From NCBI GenBank assembly GCA_025457725.1, contig JALOTU010000107.1, forward strand, positions 1 to 7,543: DNA of 7,543 nt, given 5' to 3'. Within the stretch, counting starts at the first letter, position 1. Every line of letters begins with the position of its first letter. The DNA comes from Verrucomicrobiota bacterium. Its GTDB lineage: Bacteria > Verrucomicrobiota > Verrucomicrobiia > Limisphaerales > DSYF01. A program made the translations under genes and the position numbers. The notes beneath the pieces are model-generated. The model had not been told where the DNA came from. It worked only from the letters and a program-made list of their open reading frames with translations, and searched no databases. Below, one piece after another: positions 6,662 to 7,543 of this stretch.

Positions 6662-7000
6662 TTAGAGAGCAGAGTCACCTTTTTCTTCGGTGCGGATGCG
6701 GACCGCCTCTTCCACGGGACTGACGAACACTTTGCCGTCGCCGATCTTCCCGGTCTTGGCGGCCTTGACAATGGCCGCCACCGCGGTCTCCACCGTTCCG
6801 TCCGCCAGGACCAGTTCGAGTTTGATCTTGGGAAGGAAGTCCACGGTGTACTCGCTGCCACGATAGATCTCGGTATGTCCCTTCTGCCGTCCAAAGCCTT
6901 TGACTTCGGTGACTGTCATGCCCTCTATGCCGGCCTCGCCCAAGGCGTCTTTCACTTCCTCCAATTTGAATGGTTTGATGATCGCTTCGATTTTCTTCAT
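6662..7000 (-). CDS. glnK: PII nitrogen regulatory protein GlnK2
   Basis: A second 112-residue PII protein, 98 of 112 residues identical to GlnK1, with Q39, R47, Y51, K58 and the B-loop (83-93) all kept. The T-loop (about 37-55) is identical in the two, so either could in principle enter either Amt pore. The differences lie at residue 23, mostly between 61 and 80 (for example I61L, M63L, G66A, D68G, K69T, Q71E, E72T), and in the C-terminal tail (D105E, T109D, E110S). The frame is open upstream to 7180, but the ATG at 7000 matches the family start MKKIEAIIKP; the extra 60 residues are Gly/Arg-rich and unlike PII. No Shine-Dalgarno precedes it. It leads the glnK2-amt2 unit, and a sigma-54-like promoter lies 152-167 bases upstream. 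Confidence 0.96.
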   Translation of the reverse strand: MKKIEAIIKPFKLEEVKDALGEAGIEGMTVTEVKGFGRQKGHTEIYRGSEYTVDFLPKIKLELVLADGTVETAVAAIVKAAKTGKIGDGKVFVSPVEEAVRIRTEEKGDSAL

Positions 7001-7045
7001 AGGTTTCGGTTTCGGATGTGTCCGCGTGAGCAGGATGCTTTGACT

Positions 7046-7126
7046 GTGTGCGAGTCGGGCACACGACCTCTCACCGGGTTTCCAGCAATCAATCCCGCCT
7101 TCACGGCGTCCGCCGCCCGAGGCGGC
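7046..7126 (-). other. Two short hairpins in the glnK2 5' UTR
   Basis: GTGTGC (7046-7051) pairs with GCACAC (7059-7064) across 7 bases, and GCCGCC (7112-7117) pairs with GGCGGC (7121-7126) across 3 bases. Both lie in the predicted glnK2 leader, between the sigma-54 candidate and the start codon. They may structure the leader, but stems this short also arise by chance in GC-rich DNA. No known riboswitch is recognised. Confidence 0.25.
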
Positions 7127-7151
7127 TGTGATCAATCGCTGACCCGGGCCA

Positions 7152-7167
7152 AGCAGTGATGATGCCA
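7152..7167 (-). promoter_or_regulatory. Candidate sigma-54 promoter of glnK2-amt2
   Basis: The minus strand reads TGGCATCATCACTGCT. The invariant GG and GC doublets have the correct 10-base gap, and TGGCA matches exactly; three positions differ from the TGGCACG-N4-TTGCW consensus. On sequence alone this is a moderate match. Its distance to the glnK2 ATG (167 bases from the -24 end) is close to that of the glnK1 promoter (162 bases), which raises confidence. The stretch from 7168 to 7282 would hold any activator sites; I see no clear NtrC-type palindrome there. Confidence 0.5.
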
Positions 7168-7282
7168 GCACGGTCTTCACCGCGGCTCGAAGTGCCGGTT
7201 GCTGCCGTGTTTATTGGGGAATCTTGTGGCTAAAAATCACGGAGCAGAATCAATGAGCTCGAGGAGGAAGCGGGCTTCAGGC

Positions 7283-7543
7283 TCATTTTGACCAGTGCGT
7301 TAGAATTGCAACAGTCTTTGGAAATGCCGGTTTCCCGGGTCCTCTTCCACGTGTGCAGCCTGAGGGAACGGGGCGGATGAAGTCGCGTGCGTCGAGCCTG
7401 ACGCTCAAGGTGGAGCCAAGGCTTGCAACCCTGCGGTCGGAGACAGGCGTCAGCTTGGTGATGGTGCCGTTGACCGCAATGCGCGCGCGGATCCGATCAT
7501 CGAAACGCATGGTCGCCACAACGCTAATGGACGCGCCTGACCG
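7283..7543 (-). CDS. Possible 3' end of an unidentified gene, 5' end outside window
   Basis: A minus-strand frame is open from the right edge to a TGA at 7285-7283, giving about 86 residues. The part nearest the edge (RFDDRIRARIAVNGTITKLT and on to about DARDFIRP) has a protein-like mix of residues and mostly G/C third codon positions. The last 27 or so codons (about 7363-7283) have A/T-rich third positions and look non-coding. Either the stop has been lost or shifted by a frameshift, or the frame is chance. No family is recognised. A plus-strand frame from ATG 7377 to the edge is also open, so the coding strand is uncertain. Confidence 0.3.
   Translation of the reverse strand, partial: RSGASISVVATMRFDDRIRARIAVNGTITKLTPVSDRRVASLGSTLSVRLDARDFIRPVPSGCTRGRGPGKPAFPKTVAILTHWSK

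Noticed and set aside
6628..6894. N-terminal extension of amt2 by 89 residues
   Set aside because: The extension overlaps glnK2 out of frame, is Arg/Trp/Pro/Ser-rich and precedes a clear signal peptide that begins at 6627.
7001..7180. N-terminal extension of glnK2 by 60 residues
   Set aside because: PII proteins start at MKKIEAIIKP; the extension has no PII-like sequence and would begin upstream of the predicted transcription start.
7377..7543. Plus-strand frame starting at ATG 7377 and open to the right edge
   Set aside because: About 55 residues, Arg/Ser/Val-rich, with no motif or ribosome site; the minus-strand reading looks somewhat more protein-like, and neither is secure.

Overview
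The window is a compact nitrogen-assimilation island with every confident gene on the minus strand. Reading in the direction of transcription (right to left) the order is glnK2 (6662-7000), amt2 (5218-6627), a hairpin terminator, glnK1 (4522-4860), amt1 (3119-4501), a type III glutamine synthetase glnN (786-2939), a second strong terminator, and the 5' part of a kinase-fold gene that runs off the left edge (1-595). The right end (about 7001-7543) is the glnK2 promoter region plus the possible 3' end of an unidentified gene.

Organism: the DNA is moderately GC-rich. The large hexameric-type GSIII (717 aa), two PII/Amt pairs, Amt proteins with Sec-type signal peptides, and the lack of clear Shine-Dalgarno sequences before most starts together fit a Verrucomicrobiota/PVC-type bacterium. 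This is inference from family knowledge, not from a database match. No phage, IS, CRISPR, tRNA or rRNA sequence was seen.

How the genes work together: Amt1 and Amt2 conduct ammonium across the inner membrane. GlnK1 and GlnK2 are PII trimers with intact T-loops (R47, Y51) that would sense ATP/ADP/2-oxoglutarate and plug the Amt pores. GSIII fixes the incoming ammonium into glutamine. GlnK1-Amt1-GSIII may be a single transcription unit, since I see no convincing terminator between amt1 and glnN; GlnK2-Amt2 is its own unit ending in a hairpin at 5160-5194. Both glnK genes have a sigma-54-type (GG-N10-GC) promoter candidate at nearly the same distance upstream (-24 element 162 and 167 bases before the ATG), which suggests parallel nitrogen-limitation control.

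Main points of interest: the two PII proteins are almost identical (98 of 112 residues) while their partner Amts belong to visibly different subfamilies; the matched sigma-54 promoters; palindromes upstream of the first promoter; a UNCG-type hairpin behind glnN; and an edge-truncated kinase-like gene with HGD and DFE motifs. None of this proves a new system. The ingredients are known and the arrangement is what merits checking.
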